Assembly (NCBI RefSeq): GCF_024055665.1
Contig: NZ_JAMXMC010000009.1
Span: 62,001-126,000 of the forward strand
Reading direction: 5' to 3'
DNA: 64,000 bases
DNA from: Ideonella oryzae
GTDB lineage: Bacteria; Pseudomonadota; Gammaproteobacteria; Burkholderiales; Burkholderiaceae_C
A program made the position numbers and the translations under genes. Below are positions 51,768 through 61,099 of the stretch, piece by piece. The notes under the pieces are model-generated. The model ran no database searches, was not told where the DNA came from, and saw nothing but the letters and a program-made list of their open reading frames with translations. How positions within the stretch are numbered: position 1 is the first letter of the stretch; each line of letters opens with the position of its first letter.

Positions 51768-53132
51768 TCAGGATGCGGAGCCGGAGGTGGCGGGTTTGCC
51801 CAGCAGGGCGTAGAAGAAACCATCCGCGCGGGCCACAGGGGCGGAAGCAGACGGTGCGTGCTGATTGTCCGGCAGCGGCAGCAAATGGCCGGGAGAGACT
51901 GAGGCGACGCAGTCCGATGGAAGGCCGCGACGTTGCAAAAATGCGTCGATCTGCGCCTGCCCCTCGGCCTTGAAAACCGAACAGGTGGCGTAGAGCAGGC
52001 GGCCGCCCGGTTTCAGCAGCGGCCACAGCGCGTCCAGCAACTCGGCCTGGATGCCGGCCAGGGCCGGGATGTCTTCCGGACGGCGCAGCCAGGCGATGTC
52101 GGGGTGGCGCCGCACGATGCCTGAGGCCGAGCACGGGGCGTCCAGCAGGATGGCGTCGAAGGGCTGGCCGTCCCACCAGGTGTCCACCGCCCGGGCGTCG
52201 GCCGCCAGGATGCGGGCGCGCAGGCCCAGGCGCTGCAAGCCCTCGCCCACCCGGGCCAGCCGTTTGGGGTCGGCGTCCAGCGCCAGCAGGTCCAGATCGG
52301 CCAGTTCCAGCAGGTGGGCCGTCTTGCCGCCGGGCGCGGCGCAGGCATCCAGCACCCGGGCACCGGCCGGCAGGCCCTCGCCGATCAGCAGCGGCGCGGC
52401 GCGCTGGGCCGCCAGGTCCTGCACCGACACCCAGCCCTCGGCAAAACCGGGCAGGCGCTCCACCGGCACCGGGGCGTCCAGCACGATGGCCTGCGCCCAG
52501 CCCGGGCCGCCCACCGCCTGGCCGGACAGGCCGGCCGCATGCAGCCGCGCCAGGTAGTCCGCCACCGAGCCACGCCGGGCATTGACCCGCAGCGCCATCG
52601 GCGGACGCAGCCGGGCCTGGCCGAGGATCGTCTGCCAGTGGTCCGGCCAGTCGGCCTGGACCCGTTCCACCCACCAAGCCGGGTGGTTCCAGACCGCCTC
52701 GGGCCGGCGCTCGGCCTGGGCCACCTGGGCGGCCCGCTCGCGCAGAAAGCGACGCAACACCGCGTTGACGAAGCCGGCCGAGGCCGGCGCGGCCTTGCGC
52801 ACCGCCGTCACGGCCTGGTCCACCAGCGTGTGGTCCGGATAGGCCGGGGCTTCCTCGGGCCAGAGCAGGGCCAGCGCGCACAGCAGCAGGCCCTCCACCG
52901 CGGGCGGCGGGCGGCGCGGGGCCAGCTGGGCCCGCAGTGCCTCGGCGGCGCCCAGGCGCCGCAGCACGGCAAAGGACAGGGCCTGCACCCCCGGACGCAC
53001 CGGCCCGGGCACGCCAGCCAGCACGTCGGTCAGGGAGCGTCCACTTCGCACGGCCTGGACGGCGCGGGCGGTGAGGGTCAGGAGTCGGGCCAGGGTGGGC
53101 CCGGCCGGGGCAGGTACAGCGGCGTCGGTCAC
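51768..53132 (-). CDS. rsmB: 16S rRNA (cytosine-967-C5)-methyltransferase RsmB/Fmu
   Basis: 454 residues. N-terminal NusB-like RNA-binding domain (residues about 15-150), then a Rossmann methyltransferase. SAM motif LDACAAPGGKTAHLLEL, motif IV ILLDAPCSASGIVRRHPDIAW and the catalytic Cys in LLYATCSVF are intact. It methylates C967 of 16S rRNA. The start is a GTG at 53132 giving MTDAAVPAPAGPTLARLL; no strong ribosome site is visible. Divergent from folE across about 105 bases and first of the rsmB-DUF4390-ntrYX unit. Confidence 0.92.
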   Translation of the reverse strand: MTDAAVPAPAGPTLARLLTLTARAVQAVRSGRSLTDVLAGVPGPVRPGVQALSFAVLRRLGAAEALRAQLAPRRPPPAVEGLLLCALALLWPEEAPAYPDHTLVDQAVTAVRKAAPASAGFVNAVLRRFLRERAAQVAQAERRPEAVWNHPAWWVERVQADWPDHWQTILGQARLRPPMALRVNARRGSVADYLARLHAAGLSGQAVGGPGWAQAIVLDAPVPVERLPGFAEGWVSVQDLAAQRAAPLLIGEGLPAGARVLDACAAPGGKTAHLLELADLDLLALDADPKRLARVGEGLQRLGLRARILAADARAVDTWWDGQPFDAILLDAPCSASGIVRRHPDIAWLRRPEDIPALAGIQAELLDALWPLLKPGGRLLYATCSVFKAEGQAQIDAFLQRRGLPSDCVASVSPGHLLPLPDNQHAPSASAPVARADGFFYALLGKPATSGSAS

Positions 53133-53237
53133 GTCCGGCAGTCTAACCACCCCAGGCGGGCCAGGTGCTTTGCCCCTGCACGACAATGGTGCCTCCACCG
53201 TTCCCCAACAGCCTTCTTCCAAGGCCTGGAATCCGGC

Positions 53238-53966
53238 ATGTCCCATCCCTCTTCGGCTCCGGCCCCCCTGTCGCCCGACGAACTGGCCGCCCTGCCTGCG
53301 TCCGAACGCATCCGCTACCGCCTGGTGAGCGCCCGGCGGCGCCACCATGCCAACGACAACATCGCCGACTTCGTGCAGCCCGGCGAGCTGGAGGAGCTCA
53401 AGGCCGAGGTGGCCGGCAAGATGGCCGAGGTGCTGCGGGCCCTGGTGATCGACACCGAGAGCGATCACAACACGAACGAGACCGCCAAGCGGGTGGCCAA
53501 GATGTACGTGGACGAGGTCTTCCGGGGCCGGTTCCGCCCGATGCCGGACGTGACCGAATTCCCCAACGTCTCGCGCCTGAACGAGCTGATGATCGTCGGC
53601 CCGATCACGGTGCGCAGCGCCTGCTCGCACCACCTCTGCCCCATCGTGGGCAAGCTGTGGATCGGGGTGCTGCCCAACGAGCACTCCAATCTGATCGGCC
53701 TGTCCAAGTACGCCCGCATCGCCGACTGGATCATGAGCCGGCCCCAGATCCAGGAAGAGGCCGTCATCATGCTGGCCGACACGCTGCAGGACCGGGTCAA
53801 ACCCGACGGCCTGGCCATCGTGATGGAGGCCGACCACTTCTGCATGCACTGGCGCGGCGTGAAGGACAACGACTCGGCCATGACCAACAGCGTGATGCGC
53901 GGGGCCTTCCTGAAGGACCCGAACCTGCGCCGCGAATTCCTGTCCCTGCTGCCCAAGAAGGGGTGA
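53238..53966 (+). CDS. folE: GTP cyclohydrolase I
   Basis: 242 residues. It makes 7,8-dihydroneopterin triphosphate from GTP, the common precursor of folate and queuosine. Zinc ligands are in RSACSHHLCPIVGK (Cys, His) and ADHFCMHWRGV (Cys). The GLSKYARIADWIMSRPQIQEE and NSVMRGAFLKDPNLRREFLSLL segments are typical. The N-terminus is about 20 residues longer than E. coli FolE. A BLUF photoreceptor gene starts three bases after its stop. QueD at 4.4 kb uses its product. Confidence 0.93.
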   Translation: MSHPSSAPAPLSPDELAALPASERIRYRLVSARRRHHANDNIADFVQPGELEELKAEVAGKMAEVLRALVIDTESDHNTNETAKRVAKMYVDEVFRGRFRPMPDVTEFPNVSRLNELMIVGPITVRSACSHHLCPIVGKLWIGVLPNEHSNLIGLSKYARIADWIMSRPQIQEEAVIMLADTLQDRVKPDGLAIVMEADHFCMHWRGVKDNDSAMTNSVMRGAFLKDPNLRREFLSLLPKKG

Positions 53967-53969
53967 CCC

Positions 53970-54395
53970 ATGCTTGTCCGTCTGATGTACGCCAGCCGCG
54001 CGGTCGATCCGCAGTCTGCCGAGGCCCTCAACGCCATCCTGCAGAAGTCGCGCGCGGCCAACCCCGCGCAGGGCATTACCGGGGCGCTGTGCCATGCCAA
54101 CGACATCTTCGTGCAGGTGCTCGAGGGCGGCCGCATGGCCGTCAACCGCCTGTACCAGCGCATTGCCGCCGACCCGCGCCACACCGATGTGGTGCTGCTG
54201 AGCTATGCCGAGGTGGACGAGCGGCGCTTCGCCGGCTGGTCCATGGGCCAGGTCAACCTGTCCCGCCTGAACCCGGCCCTGGTGCTGAAGTATTCGGAAA
54301 CCGCAACACTGGACCCCTACAGCCTGCCCGGCGCCGCCATGGCCGCCCTGTTCGACGAGATGGTGGCCACCGCGGCCATCATGGGTCAGAGCTGA
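53970..54395 (+). CDS. BLUF-domain blue-light sensor
   Basis: 141 residues, a short stand-alone BLUF protein that binds FAD. The photoactive residues are present: Tyr7 (LMYAS), Asn31, Gln49 (IFVQVLEGG), and Trp90 and Met92 (GWSMG). The GITGALCHANDIFVQVLEG and RIAADPRHTDVVLLSYAEVDERRF segments are characteristic. A C-terminal helical cap of about 40 residues follows and no output domain. It starts three bases after folE, so the two are almost certainly co-transcribed. Output partner unknown. Confidence 0.92.
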   Translation: MLVRLMYASRAVDPQSAEALNAILQKSRAANPAQGITGALCHANDIFVQVLEGGRMAVNRLYQRIAADPRHTDVVLLSYAEVDERRFAGWSMGQVNLSRLNPALVLKYSETATLDPYSLPGAAMAALFDEMVATAAIMGQS

Positions 54396-54422
54396 GTCTG
54401 GGCGCCCGGCCCGGTCACCGCT

Positions 54423-55079
54423 TCAGACGGTGGCCCCTGGGCTCAGGCGGAACAGCGGCACCAGCAACCGGGTCGGGAACTCGGTGAGTGCGTCGTTGTA
54501 GGCCTGCACGGCCTGGTTGAAGGTCTGGCGGCCGAAGCCCACCTGGCCGTTGAAGTCTTCCAGCTGCAGGCGGGCGCGCATGGCGTCCTCGCGGTCCTCG
54601 GCCTCGGGGTGCTGCTCCAGCAGGGCCTGCAGCCGGGCCAGGGGCGAAGCCATCTCGCGCTCGGCCGCCGCCCAGGCCTGCACCGCCTCGGCCGCATGGG
54701 GCCGGATGCGCACCGCCAGCGCCGCCTCGCGCTGGCGGGACTGAGCCTGCTCCAGCGCCTGCAGGCTGCCGGCCTCGTGCAGCAGGATGTCGCGCACCGC
54801 GGCAATCAGCATGTCCAGCGCCGCCGCGCGGCGCATCAGCACATCGTCCAGCTGGCCCCAGGCCTGGGCCACGCCGGTGCGCAGCCGGGACAGCCGCCCC
54901 CAGGCGCCCACCATCCAGAACAGCAGCATCAGCAGCAGCGCCAATTCCAGCAGCGAGGTGCCCCAGTGGGTCCAGAAGCCCTCGGTGGCCACCGGCGCGT
55001 CCAGCGGCGGCCAGGCCAGCGAGGCGGCCAGATCCGGCGGCAGCCCCTGGGCCGGGGCGGAGGCGGCGTCGCCGTCCAT
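54423..55079 (-). CDS. LemA family membrane protein
   Basis: 218 residues. One membrane helix near residues 40-60 (LLELALLLMLLFWMVGAWG), then a coiled helical domain. RLRTGVAQAWGQLDDVLMRRAAALDMLIAAVRDILLHEAGSL and QVGFGRQTFNQAVQAYNDALTEFPTRLLVPLFRL match LemA start and end signatures. An N-terminal acidic/proline stretch of about 35 residues is unusual. Function of LemA proteins is poorly known. The start codon overlaps the queC stop (TGATG), so it is coupled to queC. Confidence 0.85.
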   Translation of the reverse strand: MDGDAASAPAQGLPPDLAASLAWPPLDAPVATEGFWTHWGTSLLELALLLMLLFWMVGAWGRLSRLRTGVAQAWGQLDDVLMRRAAALDMLIAAVRDILLHEAGSLQALEQAQSRQREAALAVRIRPHAAEAVQAWAAAEREMASPLARLQALLEQHPEAEDREDAMRARLQLEDFNGQVGFGRQTFNQAVQAYNDALTEFPTRLLVPLFRLSPGATV

Positions 55080-55831
55080 CAGGCGCCCTGCCCTTGGCCC
55101 TGGTCTTGCGCCGCCACCCAGGCGGCGTGGCCCTGGGCCCGCAGCTGGCAGGACGGGCATTCGCCGCAGCCATAGCCCCAGGCATGACGGTGGCCGCGGT
55201 CGCCCAGGTAGCAGGTGTGGGTGTGCTCGACGATCAGTGCATTCAGGCGCTCGCCACCCAGCTGGTCCGACAGCGCCCAGGTCTGGGCCTTGGTCAGGAA
55301 CATCAGCGGCGTGTCCACCGTCATCGGGCTGTCCAGCCCCAGGCTGAGCGCCACCTGCAGGGCCTTGAGGGTGTTGTCGCGGCAGTCGGGGTAGCCGGAA
55401 TAGTCGGTCTCGCACATGCCGCCCACCAGCACGCTGGCGCCGCGCCGGTAGGCCAGCGTGGCGGCAAAGGTCAGGAACAGCAGGTTGCGCCCCGGCACAA
55501 AGGTGTTGGGCAGGCCGTTGGCCTGCAGCTCGATGGCCCGCTCGCTGGTCAGCGCGGTGTCGGAGATCTGGCCCAGCAGCGACAGGTCCAGCAGATGGTC
55601 CTCGCCCAGGCGCTCGGTCCAGGCCGGGAACTGCGCGGCCAGCTCGCGCCGCACGGTCTGGCGGCAGTCCAGCTCGATCTTGTGGCGCTGGCCGTAATCG
55701 AAGCCCAGAGTCTCGACACGCGCAAAGCGGGCCAGGGCCCAGGCCAGGCAGACGGTGGAGTCCTGGCCGCCGGAGAACAGCACCAGGGCCGTGCGCGGAT
55801 CGACGACCGGCAAGGGATCATGCAAAGTCAT
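55079..55831 (-). CDS. queC: 7-cyano-7-deazaguanine (preQ0) synthase
   Basis: 250 residues. QueC converts 7-carboxy-7-deazaguanine to preQ0 using ATP and ammonia. The PP-loop [19 protein letters not shown] is near residue 18, and the zinc cysteines are in HTCYLG and [16 protein letters not shown] near the end. [19 protein letters not shown] and [14 protein letters not shown] are family signatures. It lies between the Rieske oxygenase (34 bases upstream) and lemA (overlap), away from queD and queE. Confidence 0.95.
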   Translation of the reverse strand: MTLHDPLPVVDPRTALVLFSGGQDSTVCLAWALARFARVETLGFDYGQRHKIELDCRQTVRRELAAQFPAWTERLGEDHLLDLSLLGQISDTALTSERAIELQANGLPNTFVPGRNLLFLTFAATLAYRRGASVLVGGMCETDYSGYPDCRDNTLKALQVALSLGLDSPMTVDTPLMFLTKAQTWALSDQLGGERLNALIVEHTHTCYLGDRGHRHAWGYGCGECPSCQLRAQGHAAWVAAQDQGQGQGA

Positions 55832-55865
55832 GCGGCGAATTGTGCCGCGCCGGGCTGGGCGCCGC

Positions 55866-56885
55866 TCAATCCCCCTCGGTCACCACGCCGTAGCGCAGGC
55901 CCAGCTGCTTGAGGTAGCGGCGGTAGGCCAGCGACATGCGGTCCACGGGGATCGACATCTCCATGCCCGGCACCAGCGGCAGGCGCAGCGGGATCTGGTT
56001 CTCCACGATGGGCTGGTCCTGCAGGAAGATGGTGTCCTGGAACTGGCGCAGCTCGGCGTCGCTGCTCTCGAAGTTGGTCATCGCGAGGATGATCCAGGCC
56101 CGGGTGCGGGTCTCGGTCATGGGCTGCAGGTGCAGGCTGATGGCCTCATGGAAGCCGGCCATCACCACCGGCACCTTGGTCAGGATGGCGGTGAGCGGCC
56201 GCACCACCCGGTAGGTGTACTCGACCATGCTGCCGCTGTCCGACAGCTTGTTCGACTGCGGCTGCCAGGCCTGGCACTGCACCGCCCGCACGCCGCTGCC
56301 GTAGACCGGGTCGTCGAAGCTCTGGACCTCGTAGTCCGGGATCTCGGGGCGGGTCTTCTCGCCCAGGATGTCGGTGTGCACCCAGGCGAAGTGCGACATG
56401 TCCAGGAAGTTCTCGACCAGACGGGGCCCGCTGGCGCCCACCTCGTAAGGGCCGCACCAGACCTTGCGCAGGCGTTCGTCATCGAACTCCGGGAAGGGCA
56501 GCACGTCCTGCGCCGGGGTGCCCAGGCAGACCCAGACCAGGCCGTAGCGCTCCTGCACCGCGTAGGTGGTGACGCGGCCGGTCATGCGCTCGGGCGTCAG
56601 TTCCGGCATGGCGGGGATGTGCTTGCACTGGCCGTCCTCGCCGAAGATCCAGCCGTGGTACGGGCAGGTCACGCCGTCGGACTGCAGCGTGCCCATCGAG
56701 AGCTTCATGCCGCGGTGGGGGCAGCGGTCTTCCCAGGCATGCAGGCGGCCGTCCTGGCTGCGCCAGACCAGCACATGGGTGTCCAGCAGCAGGGTGGCGG
56801 TCTGCTGGCCCGGCGCCAGCTCGGCCGCAATGGCCACCGGATGCCAGTCGTTGATCAGCACAGGGTCACGCAGCGGGGCAGTCAT
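55866..56885 (-). CDS. Rieske non-heme iron oxygenase, VanA-like
   Basis: 339 residues. Rieske [2Fe-2S] motif [25 protein letters not shown] near residue 55 and the mononuclear iron site [13 protein letters not shown] near residue 155 (Asp-x2-His-x4-His) are intact. The layout is that of one-component VanA/dicamba-type O-demethylases or carbazole-like oxygenases. No beta subunit or reductase gene adjoins it, so an electron donor must come from elsewhere. The substrate is unknown. A divergent LysR gene and an inverted repeat lie upstream. It may be read through into queC. Confidence 0.88.
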   Translation of the reverse strand: MTAPLRDPVLINDWHPVAIAAELAPGQQTATLLLDTHVLVWRSQDGRLHAWEDRCPHRGMKLSMGTLQSDGVTCPYHGWIFGEDGQCKHIPAMPELTPERMTGRVTTYAVQERYGLVWVCLGTPAQDVLPFPEFDDERLRKVWCGPYEVGASGPRLVENFLDMSHFAWVHTDILGEKTRPEIPDYEVQSFDDPVYGSGVRAVQCQAWQPQSNKLSDSGSMVEYTYRVVRPLTAILTKVPVVMAGFHEAISLHLQPMTETRTRAWIILAMTNFESSDAELRQFQDTIFLQDQPIVENQIPLRLPLVPGMEMSIPVDRMSLAYRRYLKQLGLRYGVVTEGD

Positions 56886-56970
56886 CGGATTTCCTTGGGG
56901 CAAAGGCAACAGCAAAGCCCGCTTTGTACCGGGCCGGCGTGGCCGATGTAAGGGGCCGGGCGCAATGGCC

Positions 56971-56988
56971 TGTTCCATCTGTGGAACA
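56971..56988. promoter_or_regulatory. LysR-type operator TGTTCCA-TCTG-TGGAACA
   Basis: A perfect inverted repeat with 7-base arms and a 4-base spacer, contained in a T-N11-A-type arrangement. It lies in the 112-base gap between the Rieske oxygenase gene (minus) and the LysR gene (plus), ten bases before the LysR ATG. It is the most convincing operator in the window. Confidence 0.65.
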
Positions 56989-56997
56989 CTGACGGCC

Positions 56998-57930
56998 ATG
57001 ATCGACATCCGGCTGGTCGAGCACTTCGTGCTGCTGATGACCCATGGCAGCCTGACCCGGGCCGAGGCCGAGAGCGGCGTGCCCAAGGCCACGCTGAGCC
57101 GGCAAATCGCCCGGCTGGAGGCAGAGCTGGGCATGCCGCTGTTCGTGCGCACTCCGCGGCGCATGGTGCCCACCGAGGCGGCGCAGACCTACCTGCTGCA
57201 CTGCCGCCAGGTGCTGGCCGACCTGGGCGCCGGACTCGACCAGGCCCGGGTGGCGGTGCAGAACCTGGCCGAAGGCCTGTCGGGCGACCTGCGGGTGCTG
57301 ACCAGCAACTACTTCAGCACCTCCTTTGTCTGCCAGGTGCTGAAGGCCTTTGCCGAACGCCACCCGCAGGTGAGCTGCCACCTGGACCTGGCCGGCGATG
57401 GCCTGCAGGACCTGCCCGAGGGCGTGGACTGCTATGTCTGCACCCACCTGCCGCGCCACCCGCACCTGGTGGCCAAGCGCCTGGGCCGGCTGGCCTACGG
57501 CCTGTTCGCCAGCCCGCGCTACCTGCGCCAGCATGGGCTGCCCACCCAGCCCGACGAGCTGCATCGCCACCGCAGCGTCTGGCTGGACAGCCCCGGCACC
57601 CCGGCGGTCTGGTCACTGATGTCGCGTGACGGCGCCTGCGAGGTGCCGCTGACGCAGCCCACCACCACCAACGACCCCTGGGTGCAGAAGACCTTCGCGC
57701 TGGACGGCTTCGGCATCGCCCTGTTGCCGGACTACTTCTGCCGGCCCGAGCTGGAGACGGGGGCACTGGCGCCAGTGCTGCCGGACTGGCGGCCGCGGCC
57801 GATGCCCGTCTATGGCGTCTATCCCAAGCAGCGGGCGGTGGGCAAGAAGCTGGCCGCGCTGCTGGAGGTGATGGCCGACTGTTTTGCCCGCATCGACACA
57901 CTGCAGGTCTACGCCGGCCGCGGCGCCTGA
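56998..57930 (+). CDS. LysR-family regulator divergent from the Rieske oxygenase
   Basis: 310 residues. HTH segment FVLLMTHGSLTRAEAESGVPKATLSRQIARLEAELGMPLFVRTPRRM, then an effector-binding domain with the usual hinge. The start MIDIRLVEHF at 56998 is ten bases from the inverted repeat. By its divergent position it probably controls the Rieske oxygenase in response to the aromatic substrate and represses itself. Convergent with the GNAT gene, 11 bases apart. Confidence 0.9.
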   Translation: MIDIRLVEHFVLLMTHGSLTRAEAESGVPKATLSRQIARLEAELGMPLFVRTPRRMVPTEAAQTYLLHCRQVLADLGAGLDQARVAVQNLAEGLSGDLRVLTSNYFSTSFVCQVLKAFAERHPQVSCHLDLAGDGLQDLPEGVDCYVCTHLPRHPHLVAKRLGRLAYGLFASPRYLRQHGLPTQPDELHRHRSVWLDSPGTPAVWSLMSRDGACEVPLTQPTTTNDPWVQKTFALDGFGIALLPDYFCRPELETGALAPVLPDWRPRPMPVYGVYPKQRAVGKKLAALLEVMADCFARIDTLQVYAGRGA

Positions 57931-57941
57931 GTCGGTCGGCT

Positions 57942-58559
57942 TCAGGCCTTCAGCAGGGACTGGCCGGCCGCCAGCACGGCTTGCCCCTCGGCGCTGGCCA
58001 GCACCTCGGCCAACGTGCGGGTCTCGGCCGGGACCGGCCAGGTCGGGTCCTCGCCGGACACGTTCTGCAGCGGCCGCTGGAAGTGACCGATGTCGTGCCA
58101 GCGCCCAAGCTTGAAGCCGGCGCGCCGGTACACGCCCACGGGCTCGAAGCCCATGGCCGCGTGCAAGCCTTCGCTGCCCGGGTTGGGCAGCGTGATGCCG
58201 GCCATGGCCTGCTCGAAGCCCTGCAGGCGCAGCAGGCCCAGCAAGGCGGTGTAGAGCGCCCGGCCGTCGCCGCGGCGGCGGCGCTCGGGCAGGCTGTAGA
58301 CGCTGGTCATGACCGACCAGCGGTAGCTGGGCCGCTCGGCGTAGGCGCCGGCATAGGCATAGCCCAGCACGCGGCCGTCGGCCCCTTCATGCACCAGCCA
58401 CGCCCAGCGGGACTGGGCCTTGGCGATGCGTGAGGCCATCTCGTCATCGTCAGGAGGCACCTGCTCGAAGGAGACGGGCGTCTCCAGCACATAGGGACGG
58501 TAGATCGCAGCCAGCGCCGCGGCGTCGGCTGCGGTGGCGGGGCGCAGGAAGCCAGGCAT
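57942..58559 (-). CDS. GNAT N-acetyltransferase (phosphinothricin acetyltransferase-like)
   Basis: 205 residues. LRPATAADAAALAAIYRPYVLETPVSFE is the Pat/Bar/YncA N-terminus, the acetyl-CoA loop is PERRRRGDGRALYTALL, and ALPNPGSEGLHAAMGFEPVGVYRRAGFKLGRWHDIGHFQR-type text closes the domain. A C-terminal extension of about 40 residues has no known role. Relatives acetylate phosphinothricin, methionine sulfoximine or similar amino acids. It follows proA by 17 bases. Confidence 0.85.
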   Translation of the reverse strand: MPGFLRPATAADAAALAAIYRPYVLETPVSFEQVPPDDDEMASRIAKAQSRWAWLVHEGADGRVLGYAYAGAYAERPSYRWSVMTSVYSLPERRRRGDGRALYTALLGLLRLQGFEQAMAGITLPNPGSEGLHAAMGFEPVGVYRRAGFKLGRWHDIGHFQRPLQNVSGEDPTWPVPAETRTLAEVLASAEGQAVLAAGQSLLKA

Positions 58560-58576
58560 GTCTGACGCCCGGGGGC

Positions 58577-59857
58577 TCAGGCCCGGGTCTCGCCCTGGCC
58601 CAGCACGATCCACTTCATCGAGGTCAGGCCCTCCAGCCCCACCGGCCCGCGGGCGTGGAACTTGTCGGTGCTGATGCCGATCTCGGCGCCCAGCCCGTAC
58701 TCGAAGCCGTCGGCGAAACGGGTGCTGGCGTTGACCATCACGCTGGCCGAATCCACCTCGCGCAGGAAGCGCATCGCGTTCGGGTGGTTGGTGGTCAGGA
58801 TCGCGTCGGTGTGGTGGCTGCCGTAGCGGTTGATGTGGTCGATGGCCTCGTCCAGGCTGGCCACCACCTTGACGCTGATGATGGGTGCCAGGTACTCGGT
58901 GGCCCAGTCTTCTTCGCTGGCCTCGGCCAGCTTCGCGCCCGGCACGTCCGACAGGATGGCGCGGGCCGCCGGGTCGCAGCGCATCTCCACGCCCTTGGCG
59001 GCGAAGATGGCGCCGATCTGCGGCAGGAAGGTCGCGGCGCTCTTCTCATGGACCAGCAGCGACTCGGTGGCGTTGCAGGGGCTGTACTTCTGGGTCTTGG
59101 CGTTGTCGGTCACCACCAGGGCCTGGGCGATGTCGACCTCGGCGTCGACATAGGTGTGGCAGTTGCCATCCAGGTGCTTGATGACCGGCACCTTGGCCTC
59201 GGCGCTGATGCGTTCGATCAGGCCCTTGCCGCCGCGCGGGATGATCACGTCCACGAACTCGGGCATGGCGATCAGGTGGCCGACGGCGGCACGGTCGGTG
59301 GTTTCCACCAGCTGCACCGCGGTGGCCGGCAGGCCGGCCTCGGTCAGGGCCTGCTGCACCAGCTTCCACAGCGCCAGGTTGGAGTGGATGGCCTCGGAGC
59401 CGCCGCGCAGGATGCAGGCATTGCCGCTCTTGATGGCCAGTGACGCGGCCTCGATCGTCACGTTGGGCCGGCTCTCGTAGATCATGCCGAACACGCCCAG
59501 CGGCACCCGCATCTGGCCCACGCTGATGCCGGTGGGGCGGCGCTTGACGCCGGTGATCTCGCCGATCGGGTCGGGCATGGCGGCCAGCTGCTCGCAGCCC
59601 TCGGCCACCGTGGCCAGCACCTTGGGCGTCAGGCGCAGGCGGTCCACCATCGGTGCGGCCAGGCCGGCGGCCTCGGCGGCGGCGATGTCGCGGGCGTTGT
59701 CCGCCTGCAGGGCCTGGGTCTGCTCGCGCAACAGGCGCGCCAGCGCCAGCAGGGTGTCATTCTTGGCGCGCGTGCCGGCGCGGGCCATGGCGGTGGCGGC
59801 CGCGCGGGCGGCCTGCCCCAGCTGGGCCATGTAGGCGGGGATGTCGTGCGTGCTCAT
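58577..59857 (-). CDS. proA: Glutamate-5-semialdehyde dehydrogenase (gamma-glutamyl phosphate reductase)
   Basis: 426 residues. It catalyses the NADPH-dependent second step of proline synthesis. [36 protein letters not shown] binds the cofactor, the catalytic Cys is in [15 protein letters not shown], and the C-terminal [14 protein letters not shown] is diagnostic. proB is not adjacent. It lies between an AEC transporter (eight bases upstream) and the GNAT gene, on one likely transcript. Confidence 0.95.
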   Translation of the reverse strand: MSTHDIPAYMAQLGQAARAAATAMARAGTRAKNDTLLALARLLREQTQALQADNARDIAAAEAAGLAAPMVDRLRLTPKVLATVAEGCEQLAAMPDPIGEITGVKRRPTGISVGQMRVPLGVFGMIYESRPNVTIEAASLAIKSGNACILRGGSEAIHSNLALWKLVQQALTEAGLPATAVQLVETTDRAAVGHLIAMPEFVDVIIPRGGKGLIERISAEAKVPVIKHLDGNCHTYVDAEVDIAQALVVTDNAKTQKYSPCNATESLLVHEKSAATFLPQIGAIFAAKGVEMRCDPAARAILSDVPGAKLAEASEEDWATEYLAPIISVKVVASLDEAIDHINRYGSHHTDAILTTNHPNAMRFLREVDSASVMVNASTRFADGFEYGLGAEIGISTDKFHARGPVGLEGLTSMKWIVLGQGETRA

Positions 59858-59865
59858 GGCGCCGA

Positions 59866-60873
59866 TTATCCCGCCGCACCGGTGGCGACGGCCAGCGTGG
59901 GGTCGATCCAGGCGAGCACGATCAGCCACAGCGGGATGACCGCGATGCAGGCCAGGGTGGACAGCACGTTGACGGCAGTGGTCTCGGCCTCCAGCGTGCG
60001 GTAGCGCTGCGAGAACATCATCGAGTTGCTGCCCGCCGGCAGGCAGGCCAGCAGCACCAGCACGGCCAGTGGCACGCCGGCCAGGCCGAAGCCCCAGTGC
60101 GCCACGCCCAGCACCAGGGCGGGCTGCAGCAGCAGCTTGATCAGGCTGAGCGCGATGGCGCCGTCCAGGCGCTCGGGCAGGCCCAGGTAGGCCAGCGACA
60201 TGCCGATCAGCGTCAGGCACAGCGGCACCACGGCCGAACCCAGCATCTGCAGGGTGTCGTCCACCGGCGCGGGCAGGCCCCAGCCGGTCAGGTTCCAGGC
60301 CAGGCCGGCCAGCACCGGCAGCACGACCGGGTGGATGACCGTGTTGCGCAGGGTGCCCAGCAGCACGCGGCCCAGGTGGGCCTCCTCCCCCGCATGCTCG
60401 CGCGCCAGGTCCAGCTCCACCAGCGTGGTGCACACGGTCAGCAGGGTCAGGGCGTGCACGCTGACCAGGGTCAGGTGCAGGCCCAGGCCGGTCTCGCCCA
60501 GCACGCCGGCCACCACCGGGATGCCGATCTGCACCGAGTTGCCGAAGGTGGCGGTGATGGCCCGCACCGCCGGCGCGGCCGCCGGCAGGCCCAGCCGGCC
60601 ACGCCGCGCGCGCTGCACGCCATAGACCCCCAGCATCACCGCCAGCACCGGGGCGAAGAAGGCGGCCAGCATGGCCCAGGGCAGGTGCGCCAGATCCACC
60701 CGCGCGGTGGTGCGGAAGAACAGGGCCGGCGCGAACAGGTAGAAGGCGGTGTTGGCCAGCACCCGCGCCGGGTCCACCTGTGTGTCACCCAGCCAGCGGG
60801 TGCGGCCCACCACCCAGCCCAGGGCGGCGACCAGAACGATGGCGAGCAGCTTGTAGAAGATGGCCCAGGTCAT
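59866..60873 (-). CDS. AEC (auxin efflux carrier) family transporter
   Basis: 335 residues with about ten membrane helices in two inverted five-helix halves. [25 protein letters not shown] and the [22 protein letters not shown] and [11 protein letters not shown] segments are typical of AEC carriers that move dicarboxylates or similar acids. The start at 60873 fits the first helix. Substrate unknown. First gene of the AEC-proA-GNAT unit. Confidence 0.88.
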   Translation of the reverse strand: MTWAIFYKLLAIVLVAALGWVVGRTRWLGDTQVDPARVLANTAFYLFAPALFFRTTARVDLAHLPWAMLAAFFAPVLAVMLGVYGVQRARRGRLGLPAAAPAVRAITATFGNSVQIGIPVVAGVLGETGLGLHLTLVSVHALTLLTVCTTLVELDLAREHAGEEAHLGRVLLGTLRNTVIHPVVLPVLAGLAWNLTGWGLPAPVDDTLQMLGSAVVPLCLTLIGMSLAYLGLPERLDGAIALSLIKLLLQPALVLGVAHWGFGLAGVPLAVLVLLACLPAGSNSMMFSQRYRTLEAETTAVNVLSTLACIAVIPLWLIVLAWIDPTLAVATGAAG

Positions 60874-61001
60874 GGGGAAAACCGGAAGAAGGCGCCGGAC
60901 CATACCCGGCCGGCACCGGATTTGTCGCCAAAGGGTAATTTTGGGTTTCTCCGGGGGACACGGGGTGGGGCTGTCACACAACACACAGCTTCCCGGGATG
61001 C

Positions 61002-61070
61002 GAAGCCGTCACGCTGCCGACATGAGCGGCTTCTAGATTGCCGGGCTGTCCCACGGTGATCGCACCGTGG
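61002..61070. promoter_or_regulatory. Two hairpins and a Pho-box-like repeat in the phoX leader
   Basis: GAAGCCG (61002-61008) pairs with CGGCTTC (61027-61033), and CCACGGTG (61051-61058) pairs with CACCGTGG (61063-61070) with loop ATCG; the second ends 29 bases before the phoX ATG. Upstream, CTGTCACACA at 60971 resembles half a Pho box and sits in an inverted repeat GCTGT-N10-ACAGC. The rest of the 226-base gap shows nothing else. Confidence 0.4.
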
Positions 61071-61099
61071 TCCCGCCACAAGCACGGACAAGCATTGAC

